A model generated the notes under the pieces. The model saw only the letters and a program-made list of their open reading frames with translations. It did no database searches and was not told the DNA's origin. A program made the translations under genes and the position numbers. Positions 33,891-43,150 of a stretch of 64,000 nt of DNA are shown here, in pieces (positions within the stretch are counted from its first letter, which is position 1; every line of letters starts with the position of its first letter). This DNA is from Streptomyces typhae (GTDB taxonomy: Bacteria; Actinomycetota; Actinomycetes; Streptomycetales; Streptomycetaceae). The stretch lies in assembly GCF_009755605.1 (NCBI RefSeq), contig NZ_WPNZ01000002.1, positions 296,184 to 360,183 on the forward strand. Direction: 5' to 3'.

Positions 33891-34286
33891 ATGCCCATCA
33901 TCGACCCGAACGCCAAGAAGGACGACGGCCCCAAGCTCCCGCCCGGAGTGAGTGAGGGACGGAAATCCGTCCACCTGGAGGCATACACCGGCAGGGGGAG
34001 CCTCATCGCGGGCAAGGGCCGCTTCCTGGCCAAGGGAAGGCTGACCACCACGGACGGGCAGCCCATCGCGGACGCCACCCTCGAGTTCCACATCAAGGGC
34101 GACAACACGCTCTACGACACGGTGGACACCGACCGCGACGGATACGCCGAGTACGACACCGCCCAAACACTCACCGATGTCCAGGGCATCCTCATGGGCG
34201 GCCTGAGCGGGTACACCATTCGCTTCGCCGGCAATCCGACGTTCAAGGCGGCGACAGCCGAGGGCGCCATCCACGTCACCGCATGA
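33891..34286 (+). CDS. Small beta-sandwich-like protein of unknown function
   Basis: A 131-residue protein from the ATG at 33891 (AAGGGAA upstream): MPIIDPNAKKDDGPKLPPGV, then a region with the look of a transthyretin / carboxypeptidase-regulatory or Ig-like fold (RLTTTDGQPIADATLEFHIK, then TLYDTVDTDRDGYAEYDT). That TDRDG motif is the usual signature of such domains. There is no signal peptide or membrane helix, which is odd for this fold. It is followed 43 bp later by a second unknown gene on the same strand, so the two probably form an operon. Confidence 0.7.
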   Translation: MPIIDPNAKKDDGPKLPPGVSEGRKSVHLEAYTGRGSLIAGKGRFLAKGRLTTTDGQPIADATLEFHIKGDNTLYDTVDTDRDGYAEYDTAQTLTDVQGILMGGLSGYTIRFAGNPTFKAATAEGAIHVTA

Positions 34287-34329
34287 CCGGCCGGAACCCG
34301 AGCCGGCCCCGCGTCACAGGGAGAACAGG

Positions 34330-34884
34330 ATGAAGGAGCAAGCCCCCACGGCCGCCGACACGGCGTTCGAACCGATCGAGAACTTCATCAAGGACAGTGA
34401 CTTCCGCCAGCCCGCGGCGTCGAACAAGAACGGGGACCAGCCGTACCTGGAGGTCGTCGCGCCGGAATACCTCGGGGCCTGGCAGGTGGAGGACGGGGAG
34501 GCGCTCATCTGTTCGGCGACGATGACCCGGTCGAACCACCAGGCCATCGACATCGGCTGCGCGGTCCTGACGCAGGACTTCGACCCGCCGAACGGCAGAG
34601 CGGTCGAGATCACCTGGATGCACAGCAAGAACACGGACCCGTCGGTCCAGGGGAAGGCCCCGCAGTCCTACGGGGCCACCGTCCTGGATCCCAGCGGCCA
34701 GGTGGTGGCCGAGGGCACGTACCAGCCGAGCAGCAGCACCTTCAATCACATCCCGGCCGCCCAGGCGCTGAGGTTCACCGTCACCAGCGGTGCCTCCTAC
34801 GTCCTCCGGTTCGAGGGCAACTCCAGCACCACCGGCGGCGCGATGATCTACCAGGTCCTGGGCCAGGCAGCCCCCTCGTCCTGA
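34330..34884 (+). CDS. Unknown soluble protein, operon partner of the 33891 gene
   Basis: A 184-residue acidic protein with no signal peptide: MKEQAPTAADTAFEPIENFI at the start, then a beta-rich stretch (GAWQVEDGEALICSATMTRS; AVEITWMHSKNTDPSVQG; LRFTVTSGASYVLRFEGNSS). The pattern of short strands suggests a jelly-roll, as in carbohydrate-binding modules, but I cannot assign a family. GGGAGAACAGG precedes the ATG. There are only two cysteines. Confidence 0.7.
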   Translation: MKEQAPTAADTAFEPIENFIKDSDFRQPAASNKNGDQPYLEVVAPEYLGAWQVEDGEALICSATMTRSNHQAIDIGCAVLTQDFDPPNGRAVEITWMHSKNTDPSVQGKAPQSYGATVLDPSGQVVAEGTYQPSSSTFNHIPAAQALRFTVTSGASYVLRFEGNSSTTGGAMIYQVLGQAAPSS

Positions 34885-34923
34885 GGGGCCGACCCGTGCG
34901 GGGGGCGTGAGCGGGGGCGCGGC

Positions 34924-36303
34924 TCAGGCCTCCGGCGCCCGCGCGTCGTACCGCAGGAACGCCCGCCACCGCGTCACGAGCAGCCCCACCGTCACCACGC
35001 ACAGCGTGCCGCCCCCGACGATCGCCACCCCGGGCGACACGGCCTGTCCGACGGCCCCGGCCAGGAAGTCGCCGAGCCGGGGGCCGCCCGCGACGACCAC
35101 GATGAACACGCCCTGGAGGCGCCCTCGCATCGCGTCGGGCGTGGCGGTCTGGAGCATCGTGTTGCGGAAGACCATCGAGATCATGTCGGAGCAGCCCGCG
35201 AGGGCGAGGAAGAAGACGCCGAGCCACAGGTTGCGGGTGAGGCCGAACACCGCGATCGCCGTGCCCCAGGCGGCCACCGACAGGACGATCGCGAGGCCGT
35301 GCCGCCGGATCCTGCCCTGCCAGCCGGAGAACACCCCGCCGAGCAGCGCGCCCACCGCGGGCGCCGCGGCGAGCAGTCCCGCGGTCCTCGCGTCGCCGCC
35401 GTACCAGACCACGGCGACCGCGGGGAACAGCGACCGCGGGTGCGCGAACACCATCGCGCACAGGTCGGTGAAGAAGGTCATGCGCAGGTTCGGGCGGGTG
35501 GCGAGGAAGCGCAGGCCGTCCATGACGGAGGCCCGCCGCCGCCTGCCCGCCGCCCCGGGGGCGGCCGTTCCCGTCCCCGGCCCGTCGTCGGGGCGTTCCG
35601 CGGCCTCCGGGCGCATCGGGGGCAGCCGCCACATCGCGTACAGCGCGGCGGTGAACGCCACCGCGTCGATCACGTACGCCGACTGGTAGCCCCACAGGCC
35701 CACGAGGACGCCGCCCAGCATCGGGCCGACGGTGGTGCCCGTCGTCAGCGTGACGGAGTTCAGGGCGTTCGCGGCGGGGAGCTGCTCGGGCGGCAGCAGG
35801 CGGGGGATCATCGCGCTGCGGGCCGGGCTGTTCAGCGCGCCGCACATCGACTGGAGCGCGACCACGCCGTAGAGGAGCCACACCCGGTGGAAGCCGGCGA
35901 GCGCCGCGGCGGCGAGGGCGAACGACAGGGCGCACAGGCCAGCCGACGAGTACAGGCCCACCTTGCGGCGGTCCAGGGTGTCGGCGATCGCGCCCCCGTA
36001 CAGGCCGAAGGCGACCAGGGGGACGAGGGTGAACAGACCCACGAGGCCCACGGCGAGGCTGGACCCGGTGATGTCGTACACCTGGAGGGACACCGCGAGC
36101 GCCGTCATCGCCTGGCCGGTCCAGGAGACGGTGCTGCCGATCCAGAGCCGCCGGTAGTCGGCGGAGGTGCGCAAGGGGGTCAGGTCGGCGAACACGCGCC
36201 GCCTGCCCGCGGGCGGCTGCGGGCCCGGCGGCGGTGGCGGTTCGTCCGGCTCGCGTCGCTCGACCCGTTCGTCAGGTGTGTCCTCTGCCGATGCTCGTGT
36301 CAC
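34924..36303 (-). CDS. MFS transporter (MFS_3 / EntS-like)
   Basis: A 459-residue protein with about twelve membrane helices. TSADYRRLWIGSTVSWTGQA near the N-terminus, GGAIADTLDRRKV in the loop after helix 2, LNSPARSAMIPRLLPPEQLP and GPMLGGVLVGLWGYQSAYVI are typical of the DHA3/MFS_3 exporters. A Gly/Pro/Ala-rich loop splits the two halves. The start is uncertain: I take the GTG at 36301-36303, with no clear ribosome-binding site; the frame is open to 36462. The substrate is unknown; the family exports drugs or siderophores. Confidence 0.82.
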   Translation of the reverse strand: MTRASAEDTPDERVERREPDEPPPPPGPQPPAGRRRVFADLTPLRTSADYRRLWIGSTVSWTGQAMTALAVSLQVYDITGSSLAVGLVGLFTLVPLVAFGLYGGAIADTLDRRKVGLYSSAGLCALSFALAAAALAGFHRVWLLYGVVALQSMCGALNSPARSAMIPRLLPPEQLPAANALNSVTLTTGTTVGPMLGGVLVGLWGYQSAYVIDAVAFTAALYAMWRLPPMRPEAAERPDDGPGTGTAAPGAAGRRRRASVMDGLRFLATRPNLRMTFFTDLCAMVFAHPRSLFPAVAVVWYGGDARTAGLLAAAPAVGALLGGVFSGWQGRIRRHGLAIVLSVAAWGTAIAVFGLTRNLWLGVFFLALAGCSDMISMVFRNTMLQTATPDAMRGRLQGVFIVVVAGGPRLGDFLAGAVGQAVSPGVAIVGGGTLCVVTVGLLVTRWRAFLRYDARAPEA

Positions 36304-36488
36304 AAGGGATGCTAACCGGCGGCCCCCGGCCGGGGTTTCACCCGCACGGCGGCACCCCGCCCGGCCCAGCCCGGCGTGCGCCCCGCCGCCCGCGGCCGCA
36401 CGATGCGAGACAGGACCGTCGGCCGACGGTCCTGTCCCGGACCACCGCCCGGCGGTCCGCACGGTCTGTGCTCTCGGGAGGATCCGCC

Positions 36489-37526
36489 ATGACCGTCAGC
36501 CTGGAACAGCTGCGCCGCTGCCATATCGCCGTCGACCTCGGGGCCGCGCGCACGCGGGTGTTCGTGAAGGGCGCGGGCCTCGTCGTCGACGAGCCGAGTG
36601 CCGCCGCCGTGAACACGCGGACCGGGGCGCTGATCGCGGTGGGCCAGTTCGCGGAGCAGATGACGGGGCGCACTCCCGGATACATCCGGGTGGTGCGGCC
36701 GGTGTCCGGCGGCACCGTCGTCGACATCGAGATGTGCCAGCGGATGCTGCGGCATCTGCTCGGCGAGAAGCTGCGCCGTACGCTGCGCCGCAAGCCGCGG
36801 CTGCGGGCGGCGGCCTGCGTCCCGCACGACGCGGACCCGCTCGCGCGCCGGGCCGCCGTCGAGACGATGGTGGGGCTCGGCGCCCGCCGTGTCGAGCTGG
36901 TCGACACGCTCATCGCCGCGGCGGTCGGCTGCGGGCTGCCCGTGGAACGGCCCGAGGCCACCATGATCCTGGTGTGCGGGGCCGCCACCACCCAGGTCGC
37001 GGTGCTCTCGCTCGGTTCGATCGTGACGGCCGAGCGGATTCCCGTGGGGGGCGAGGCCATCGACCACGCGATCGTGCAGCACCTGCGGCACCAGCACGAG
37101 CTGATGCTGCCGTCGCAGTCGGTGCGCCCGCTCCAGCTCGCGCTCAGCGGCAACGGTCTGACCCCGCACGGTCCCGAGTCCACGGAGATCCACGGCAGGG
37201 ACGTGGCCACCGGTCTGGCCCGCTCGGTGCACGTGGACACCGCCGCCGTGCGCGACGCGATCCACACGCCGCTGACCGCCGTGCTCGACGGCATCGGCAA
37301 GGTCCTGCGGGACTGCCCGCCCGACCTGGTGGCCGACCTCGCGGACCGCGGGATCATGATGGTCGGCGGCAGCGCGCTGCTCCCGGGCCTCGACCAGATG
37401 CTGGTGAACGCGACGGGCATGCCCGTGCGCATCGCCGAGCGCCCCGACGTGTGCGCGGTGCTCGGCCTCGGCGCGATGCTCGACGGCAAGATCCAGCCGC
37501 TGGGTCTCGACCCGCTGGCGGGCTGA
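36489..37526 (+). CDS. MreB/Mbl-like bacterial actin
   Basis: A 345-residue actin-fold protein. Phosphate-1 motif CHIAVDLGAARTRVFVKGAG near residue 11, VDEPSAAAVNTRTGALIAVG, a MLRHLLGEKLRR segment, phosphate-2 CGAATTQVAVLSLG near 163, and the adenosine motif MMVGGSALLPGLD near 296. Streptomyces have extra MreB-like proteins; this one, near matB, fits the Mbl gene of S. coelicolor (as I remember, SCO2451). It would polymerise at the membrane and help build the spore wall. GGGAGG is upstream. The next gene, a GAF histidine kinase, starts 14 bp downstream. Confidence 0.82.
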   Translation: MTVSLEQLRRCHIAVDLGAARTRVFVKGAGLVVDEPSAAAVNTRTGALIAVGQFAEQMTGRTPGYIRVVRPVSGGTVVDIEMCQRMLRHLLGEKLRRTLRRKPRLRAAACVPHDADPLARRAAVETMVGLGARRVELVDTLIAAAVGCGLPVERPEATMILVCGAATTQVAVLSLGSIVTAERIPVGGEAIDHAIVQHLRHQHELMLPSQSVRPLQLALSGNGLTPHGPESTEIHGRDVATGLARSVHVDTAAVRDAIHTPLTAVLDGIGKVLRDCPPDLVADLADRGIMMVGGSALLPGLDQMLVNATGMPVRIAERPDVCAVLGLGAMLDGKIQPLGLDPLAG

Positions 37527-37539
37527 GGACGCGGGCCCC

Positions 37540-39570
37540 ATGAGCGACGGCGCCGGGCCGCCGCTGCCGGTCCTCCTGGACGCGGTCCTGAGCGTCGGCA
37601 CCGAACTCGAAGTCGAAGCCACGCTCCAGCACATCGTGGAGGGCGCGGTACGCCTCACCGGGGCCCGGCACGGCACGCTGCGGGTCGCGGGCGGCGGGGA
37701 GCGGGACGTGTTCACGGCGGGCGGGGACACCGCGGGCCCCGCCCCCCTGAGCGTCCCCGTCGTCGTGCAGGAGGAGGAGTTCGGGACCCTCCACCTCACG
37801 GCCGGGGCGGGCGGGTTCACGGACGGCGACCGCGGGCTGCTGCGGATCCTCGCCGGGCAGGCCGGGATCGCGATCGCCAACGCCCGCCTCTACGAGACCG
37901 CCCGCCAGCGCGAACGCTGGATCGAGGGCGCGGCGGCGGTCACCACGGCCCTGCTGACCGGCGAGGCCGCCGCCGACGCCCTGATGACGGTGGCCCAGCA
38001 GGCCCGACTGCTCGCGGCCGCGGCGGCGGGCGTCGTCCTACAGCCCACGCCCGCCGGCGGCATGACGATCGTGGCGGCGGCGACGGATGAGACGGGGGGT
38101 GGGGCTGGGGTCAGCGCTGGGGCTGGGGTTAGTGCCGGGGCTGGGGCCGGGACCAGCACTGGGGCCGGAGCCGGGACCAGCACTGGGGCCGGAGCCGGGA
38201 CCAGCACTGGGGCCGGGGCCGGCATCGAGGCCGAAGCCGAGACCAGCGCCGGGGCCGAGGCAGATGCCACCGCCGGGACAGGCGCCAGCGCCGAGACCGG
38301 AACCGGGCCGGGTGCCGGGGCCGAAGCCGGTATCGGCACCGAGGCCCTAGCCGGGGCCGAGGCAGGTGCCACCGCCGGGACAGGCGCCAGCGCCGAGACC
38401 GGAACCGGGCCGGGTGCCGGGGCCGAAGCCGGAATCGGCACCGGGGCCGGAGCCGATACCGGGGCCGGAGCCGATACCGGAGCCGGAACCGATGGCAGAG
38501 CCGGAGCCGATGGCGGAGCCGGAGCCGATGGCGGAGCCGGAGCCGAGGCCGAAGCGGGAGCCGAAGCCGCTATCGGCACCGAGGCCCTAGCCGGGGCCGA
38601 GGCCGGGGCTAGGGCCGGAGCCGCGAGTGGCGGTGGTGCCCCCGGCGACCCCCCGCCCAAGCGCCGCAGGCACCCCGCCGAACCCCCGCCCGAGCGCCGC
38701 AGGCACCCCGCCGCCGCCGCGCAGAACGACCTCATCGGCACCACCATCGAGCCCGGCAGCGCCGTACTCGAACAGCTCCTCGGCGGGGAGCCGGTGTTCA
38801 TCGAGGACTCGGCGACCGACCCCCGGATGACTACGCACGTACGGTCCCGCTTCGGGCCGAGCATGATGCTGCCGTTGCAGGCCGGCGGCCGTCTCATCGG
38901 CACCCTCGCTCTGCCGCGCCGCCGCGGCGACCCCGCGTACACGGCGGTGGAGCGGCTCCTCGCCACCCAGTTCGCCTCGCAGGCCGCACTCGCCCTCGTG
39001 CTCGCCGACGCCCAGCAGTCCCGGCAGCGCCTCGCCGTCTTCGAGGACCGCGACCGCATCGCACGCGACCTGCACGACCTCGTCGTACAGCGGCTGTTCG
39101 CGACCGGCATGATGCTGGAGTCGACGCGCCGCAGGGCCGGTTCGGCGCCCGTGCAGAGCGCCCTCGACCAGGCGGTGGACGAGCTGGAGTCCACGATCCA
39201 GGAGGTGCGGACCGCCATCTTCGCCCTCCAGCAGCCGCCCGTGGAGGCGCCGACCACCTTGCGCGGGAAGGTGCTCAAGGAGACGGCGGGCGCCGCGGCG
39301 GTCCTCGGCGTGCAGCCGTCCGTGCACTTCACGGGCGCACTCGACACCCGCGTCACGGAACCGGCCGCGGGCCGCCTGGTGGCGGCCCTGCGCCGGTCCC
39401 TCGCCGCGACCGCCCGCCGCCCCGACGTCACCCGCGTCGACGTCACCGTCGACGCCCGCGCCGCACTGCCGGACGGCAGGACGGGGGTCCGCCTCACGGT
39501 GTACGACGACGGCGAGACGGACGGCGTGAGCGCGGGCACGACGGTGACGTGGCAGGCACCGGTCACCTGA
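37540..39570 (+). CDS. GAF-domain histidine kinase with low-complexity insert and degenerate ATPase domain
   Basis: A 676-residue DevS-like protein. GAF 1 covers about residues 10-120 ([24 protein letters not shown]) and GAF 2 about 125-480, split by a 200-residue Gly/Ala/Glu/Thr/Asp insert (about 185-393). HisKA_3 follows: [18 protein letters not shown] with the phospho-acceptor His512, then the dimerisation helices. The ATPase domain is short: where the N-box E..N should be, the sequence reads [15 protein letters not shown], one VYDDGE recalls the D-box, and no G-box is present before the stop. It may therefore lack kinase activity and act as a sensor or phosphotransfer partner. No response-regulator gene is adjacent. 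Confidence 0.85.
   Translation: MSDGAGPPLPVLLDAVLSVGTELEVEATLQHIVEGAVRLTGARHGTLRVAGGGERDVFTAGGDTAGPAPLSVPVVVQEEEFGTLHLTAGAGGFTDGDRGLLRILAGQAGIAIANARLYETARQRERWIEGAAAVTTALLTGEAAADALMTVAQQARLLAAAAAGVVLQPTPAGGMTIVAAATDETGGGAGVSAGAGVSAGAGAGTSTGAGAGTSTGAGAGTSTGAGAGIEAEAETSAGAEADATAGTGASAETGTGPGAGAEAGIGTEALAGAEAGATAGTGASAETGTGPGAGAEAGIGTGAGADTGAGADTGAGTDGRAGADGGAGADGGAGAEAEAGAEAAIGTEALAGAEAGARAGAASGGGAPGDPPPKRRRHPAEPPPERRRHPAAAAQNDLIGTTIEPGSAVLEQLLGGEPVFIEDSATDPRMTTHVRSRFGPSMMLPLQAGGRLIGTLALPRRRGDPAYTAVERLLATQFASQAALALVLADAQQSRQRLAVFEDRDRIARDLHDLVVQRLFATGMMLESTRRRAGSAPVQSALDQAVDELESTIQEVRTAIFALQQPPVEAPTTLRGKVLKETAGAAAVLGVQPSVHFTGALDTRVTEPAAGRLVAALRRSLAATARRPDVTRVDVTVDARAALPDGRTGVRLTVYDDGETDGVSAGTTVTWQAPVT
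38251..38454. repeat. 102-bp in-frame tandem duplication inside the histidine-kinase gene
   Basis: Two nearly identical 102-bp units start at 38251 and 38353 (34 codons each, encoding AGAEA...AGIGTE-type sequence). They lie in a larger stretch (about 38095-38640) of shorter GGGGCCGGAGCC-like repeats. Confidence 0.9.
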
Positions 39571-39693
39571 CGTCGCCAGCGCCGGCGCCAGTGCCTACGA
39601 CGGCGACAGCGACAGCGAGGCGGCGGCAAGGCGGCAGGACGCGGGGCTGTGACCCGGGGGGTCGACCTGAGGGGCACCCGCGCGGCGGGGCGC

Positions 39694-40482
39694 CTACCGC
39701 GCGTCCGCGCTCCGCACCGTCAGGATCCGCACCGCCCGCTCCCCCACGTGCCCGTCCCGGCCGTGCCAGCAGCGGTAGTTGTCGAGTACGAGGATGTCGC
39801 CCGCGTCCAGGCGGAAGCGCGGCAACCCGGGTTCCAGGGCGTGCACGGCGCGGGTGAAGCGGGCCAGCATGGCCGTCACGTGGTCGGCGTCGGGGTCCCG
39901 GTGCAGGGGCGCGGCGCCGTCCGTGCGCCGCACCACGCGGCGCCCGGTACGGGTCCACTCCACGTGCCTGCCGACCCGCGGGGTCGCGGGCAGACCGCGC
40001 AGGCCCGCCCACGCCCCGTACAGATCGACGTCGTACCCCGTCAGGAAGGACCACAGTTGCGGATCGGCGTCCGCGAGCCCGTCCACGTACCGCACCGCGT
40101 CGACCGCGAACGACTCCCCGCCGTCCGGCGCGGGCCGCACGCACTGCACGAACACATGGTCCTCGTCGGGGTGCCGTCTCCTGACCGGCACCCCGCCCAC
40201 GTCCACGGACACGTCGAAGCTGTCGGCGTGCAGGTGCACGGGGCCGCCGTCGCGCGAGGCCCGCAGCCGCTGCGGGAACAGCTCGCGCAACCGCGCGCCG
40301 AGCACCGTCGCGGCGGCGACGGCGAGTTCGTCGCCGCCGGTGCCGTACCCGGTCAGCACGACGGCTCCGTGCCCGGCGAGAAGACCGGCGGCCGCACCGA
40401 GGTCCCCGGCCGCCACGCGGGGCGGGACGACCCCGTACCCCGACGCCCCGTCCGGGCTCGGCGGACCCGTCCGGTCACGCAC
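39694..40482 (-). CDS. TauD/TfdA-type Fe(II)/2-oxoglutarate oxygenase
   Basis: A 262-residue protein of the TauD-like fold. An HADS segment gives a possible HxD pair near residue 85; LDNYRCWHGRDGHVGERAVR near the C-terminus has the distal His (WHGR) and the 2-oxoglutarate-binding Arg. VFVQCVRPAPDGGESFAVDA is also typical. The GTG start overlaps the MFS exporter stop by 8 bp and has GAGGAGG upstream, so the two are one operon. In this cluster it probably hydroxylates an amino-acid building block or the finished chelator. That is inference from context. Confidence 0.8.
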   Translation of the reverse strand: MRDRTGPPSPDGASGYGVVPPRVAAGDLGAAAGLLAGHGAVVLTGYGTGGDELAVAAATVLGARLRELFPQRLRASRDGGPVHLHADSFDVSVDVGGVPVRRRHPDEDHVFVQCVRPAPDGGESFAVDAVRYVDGLADADPQLWSFLTGYDVDLYGAWAGLRGLPATPRVGRHVEWTRTGRRVVRRTDGAAPLHRDPDADHVTAMLARFTRAVHALEPGLPRFRLDAGDILVLDNYRCWHGRDGHVGERAVRILTVRSADAR

Positions 40483-41908
40483 GCGCCGCCTCCTCGGGCT
40501 CCGCGCGCCCGGCGCCCTCCCGGGAGAACCCCCGGGCGCTCGGTACGAGGGCCGCCGCCGCGGGCGCCGCGAAGCACAGCGCCGCGCACACCGCGAGCAC
40601 CGGCCGGGCGCCGAAGTGCTCGATGGCGGGGGCGATCAGGGCGAGGCCCGCGGGGGCGAGGCCGTAGGACAGCATGAAGTCGAGGGACGAGACCCGGGCC
40701 AGCTTGTCGGGCGCGACCTCGCGCTGCGTCGCCGTGAACCACGGCACGTTGAACAGTTCGATGCCGATGCCCGCCACCGCGTACGCGGCCACGACGAAGG
40801 TCCAGTGCACCGGCAGCAGCAGGCTGAGCGGCGCGAAGCCGTACAGGCCGAGGCCCGCGAGCGCGGCCCACCCCTGAGCGCGGGGCCGCCACCGCGCGAC
40901 GACGACGGCTCCGCCGAGCGCGCCGAGCGTGTACGCGGTCATGGCGGCGGCCAGCACCACCCCGGTGTCGTACTTGTCCCGGCTGACCAGCGGCAGGGCC
41001 ACCCCGGTGGCCGAGTAGCCGGTGGAGATGACGACGGTCAGCGCGCCGAGACCGGCGAGGAACCAGGGGTGCCGCCGCGCCTCGCGCAGCCCTTCGGCGA
41101 ACTCGGCGAAGAAGGAGGGGCGGCGGGCCGTGGTGTCCACGGCGCCCACCGCGCCGGACTCGCCGACCCCGCCGTCCCCTCGGGCCTCGTCGACCCCACT
41201 GTCCTCTCCGGCCTCGGTGGCTCGGCCGGTCCTCCCGGCCCCCGGCACTAGCGCCGCGACCAGCCACAGCACCCCGATCCCGAGCAGCAGCGCCCAGGTG
41301 TCGAGGACGAAGGCGAGCAGTGCGGTCAGGGAGGGCCCGGCGAGACTCGTGGCCCGTACGGAGAGCGTCATCGCGGCGTTCGCGGTCTGGCGCCGGTCCT
41401 CGTCGACGACCTCGGCGGTGAGTGCCTGGAACGCGGGCCGGCAGGCGCCCTGCCCGGCGCCCGCGACCGCGGCGGCGGCGAGCATCAGCGCGAGGGAGCG
41501 GCCGAGCCCGAGGGCGAGGAGCGGGGTCGCCGCGGCGGCGGCGAGGCCCGCCCAGAGGACGACGCCGCGCCGCGAGTACCGGTCGGCGAGCACCCCGCCG
41601 ACGGCCACGGCCACGAGGAACCCCGCGGTGCGGGCGGCGAGGAGCAGGCCGAGCGTGGCCGCCCCGATGGTGCGGTCGAGGACCGCGAGCCCGAGGACGA
41701 AGGGCAGCGCCCAGGTGGCGAGGCCGGAGGCGGTGGTCCCCGACCAGAGCCGCAGGAAGGCGACGTCCCGCAGCACGCTGCGCCCGCCGTGAGCCGCGGG
41801 CCCCGCCCCGCTCCCGCTCCCCTCCTCGCTCGCCTTCTCGCTCCTCTTCCCGCTCCCGCTCTCCGTCTTGGACTCCGTCTCGGACTCCGGTATCGGCGTA
41901 GTCGCCAC
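40475..41908 (-). CDS. MFS exporter, likely for a metallophore
   Basis: A 477-residue transporter with about twelve helices: FLRLWSGTTASGLATWALPF, VGGVLADRYSRRGVVLW after helix 2, AGAGQGACRPAFQALTAEVV, and a second half containing MTAYTLGALGGAVVVARWRP. The first 45 residues and a central loop are acidic and low-complexity. It is of the MFS_3 class that exports siderophores (EntS). The GTG at 41906-41908 has GGGAG upstream. It is divergent from an FecB-type importer, with a Zur-box-like dyad in the shared promoter, and is translationally coupled to a TauD-type oxygenase. Confidence 0.88.
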   Translation of the reverse strand: MATTPIPESETESKTESGSGKRSEKASEEGSGSGAGPAAHGGRSVLRDVAFLRLWSGTTASGLATWALPFVLGLAVLDRTIGAATLGLLLAARTAGFLVAVAVGGVLADRYSRRGVVLWAGLAAAAATPLLALGLGRSLALMLAAAAVAGAGQGACRPAFQALTAEVVDEDRRQTANAAMTLSVRATSLAGPSLTALLAFVLDTWALLLGIGVLWLVAALVPGAGRTGRATEAGEDSGVDEARGDGGVGESGAVGAVDTTARRPSFFAEFAEGLREARRHPWFLAGLGALTVVISTGYSATGVALPLVSRDKYDTGVVLAAAMTAYTLGALGGAVVVARWRPRAQGWAALAGLGLYGFAPLSLLLPVHWTFVVAAYAVAGIGIELFNVPWFTATQREVAPDKLARVSSLDFMLSYGLAPAGLALIAPAIEHFGARPVLAVCAALCFAAPAAAALVPSARGFSREGAGRAEPEEAARA

Positions 41909-42034
41909 GTGACGTACTCCCTGTCTCGAAATCGTTATGCGATCCCCGGGCGACGCCAACTCAGCACCCAGGCCGGGGGATTGGCGGTGACCCACGCGCG
42001 GCGGCCACGCACTCGACGGCACCCCGGGATCCAC

Positions 42035-42055
42035 TAATGAAAATGATTGCCATTA
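42035..42055. promoter_or_regulatory. Zur-box-like dyad in the divergent promoter
   Basis: The arms TAATGAAAAT and ATTGCCATTA lie around a central G; 8 of 10 positions are complementary. The core TGAAAATGATT is identical to the left part of the actinobacterial Zur (zinc uptake regulator) consensus as I know it, TGAAAATGATTTTCA. It does not resemble the DmdR/IdeR iron box (TTAGGTTAGGCTAACCTAA). It lies 39 bp upstream of the fecB-like gene, where a bound repressor would block transcription. Confidence 0.65.
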
Positions 42056-42094
42056 CAGTACCCTTATCGCGTCCCACCCGAGACCGGAGGTCCC

Positions 42095-43150
42095 ATGCGT
42101 CACCCCGCCCGCTTCGGCATAGCCGCCCTGACCCTCGCCCTGACGGCCGTCGGCTGTACGTCCTCCGGCTCCGGCCCGACGTCGCACGACAAGGCGGGCG
42201 GCGGCCGCGAGACGACCGTCACCAGCTGCGGCCGGAAGCTCAGCTTCGACGGCCCGCCCGAGCGCACCGTCGCCCTCGACCAGTCCTCCACGGAGGTCCT
42301 GCTCGAACTCGGCCTGGAGGACCGCTTGGCCGGTACGTCCAACCTCAAGACGAAGATCGCGCCGGAGTACCGGACCGCGTACGACAAGGTCGACGTGCTC
42401 AGCCCGAAGATCCTCACCAGCGAGCAACTGCGCGCCGCGACACCGGACTTCACCATCGGGGGCTTCACCGACTACTTCACCAAGGACCGGGTGGGCACCC
42501 GCGAGGAACTGGCGGACCTCGGCCTGCCGTCGTTCGTGAGCGCGGTGGACTGCCCGAAGCAGAACATCGCGGGCAGCGGCGACGGCGGCGGGAAGAAGGC
42601 GAAGTCGCCCTTCGAGCTGCTCTTCCAGGACTACGCGGACCTCGGCCGGATCTTCGGCACCGAGAAGCGCGCCGCGAAGCTCGTCAAGGACCAGCGCGCC
42701 ACGCTCGCCGCCGCGGCGAGGACCGCGGACAGGGCGAAGGACGAGGGCGGGGACGCGCCGACGGTCGTCTGGCTGTACTCCGTGTACGGCGACACCCCCT
42801 ACGTGGCGGGCAGGAGCGCCATTCCCAGCGAGATGAGCCGGACCGTCGGCGCGAAGAACGCCTTCGACGACATCGACGAGGACTGGCCGACCGTCACCTG
42901 GGAGCAGATCGCCGAGCGCGACCCGGACTTCCTCGTCATCGGCGACCTGTCCGAACGCGGCAAGCCCGGCGACAGCGCCGCCGACAAGCTGAAGGCGATC
43001 CGCGCCAACCCGGTGATGTCCAAGCTGGCGGCCGTCGAGAAGAAGCGGTTCATCGAGATTCCGGGCACCGAGATGGACCCGTCGGTCCGCACGGTCGACG
43101 CGCTGCCGCGCCTCACCTCGGGGATGAAGGACCTCGGGTATGTCCGCTAG
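42095..43150 (+). CDS. ABC transporter substrate-binding lipoprotein (FecB/FhuD-type)
   Basis: A 351-residue lipoprotein: the signal peptide ends in LTAVGC with the lipidated Cys at residue 21. The class III binding-protein core is clear: GPPERTVALDQSSTEVLLEL, GLEDRLAGTSNL, then TWEQIAERDPDFLVIGDLSE. It would bind a metal-chelator complex outside the membrane and pass it to the permease. The ATG at 42095 has GGAGG upstream. The stop overlaps the permease start by 11 bp. The Zur-box-like dyad upstream suggests induction by zinc limitation. Confidence 0.92.
   Translation: MRHPARFGIAALTLALTAVGCTSSGSGPTSHDKAGGGRETTVTSCGRKLSFDGPPERTVALDQSSTEVLLELGLEDRLAGTSNLKTKIAPEYRTAYDKVDVLSPKILTSEQLRAATPDFTIGGFTDYFTKDRVGTREELADLGLPSFVSAVDCPKQNIAGSGDGGGKKAKSPFELLFQDYADLGRIFGTEKRAAKLVKDQRATLAAAARTADRAKDEGGDAPTVVWLYSVYGDTPYVAGRSAIPSEMSRTVGAKNAFDDIDEDWPTVTWEQIAERDPDFLVIGDLSERGKPGDSAADKLKAIRANPVMSKLAAVEKKRFIEIPGTEMDPSVRTVDALPRLTSGMKDLGYVR

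Noticed and set aside
37890..39677. A reverse-strand Ala/Pro repeat frame opposite the histidine kinase
   Set aside because: It only reads the complement of the coding repeat and has no ribosome-binding site.
42035..42055. Interpretation of the dyad as an iron (DmdR/IdeR) box
   Set aside because: It lacks the TTAGGTTAGG-type half-sites; the TGAAAATGATT core fits Zur better.
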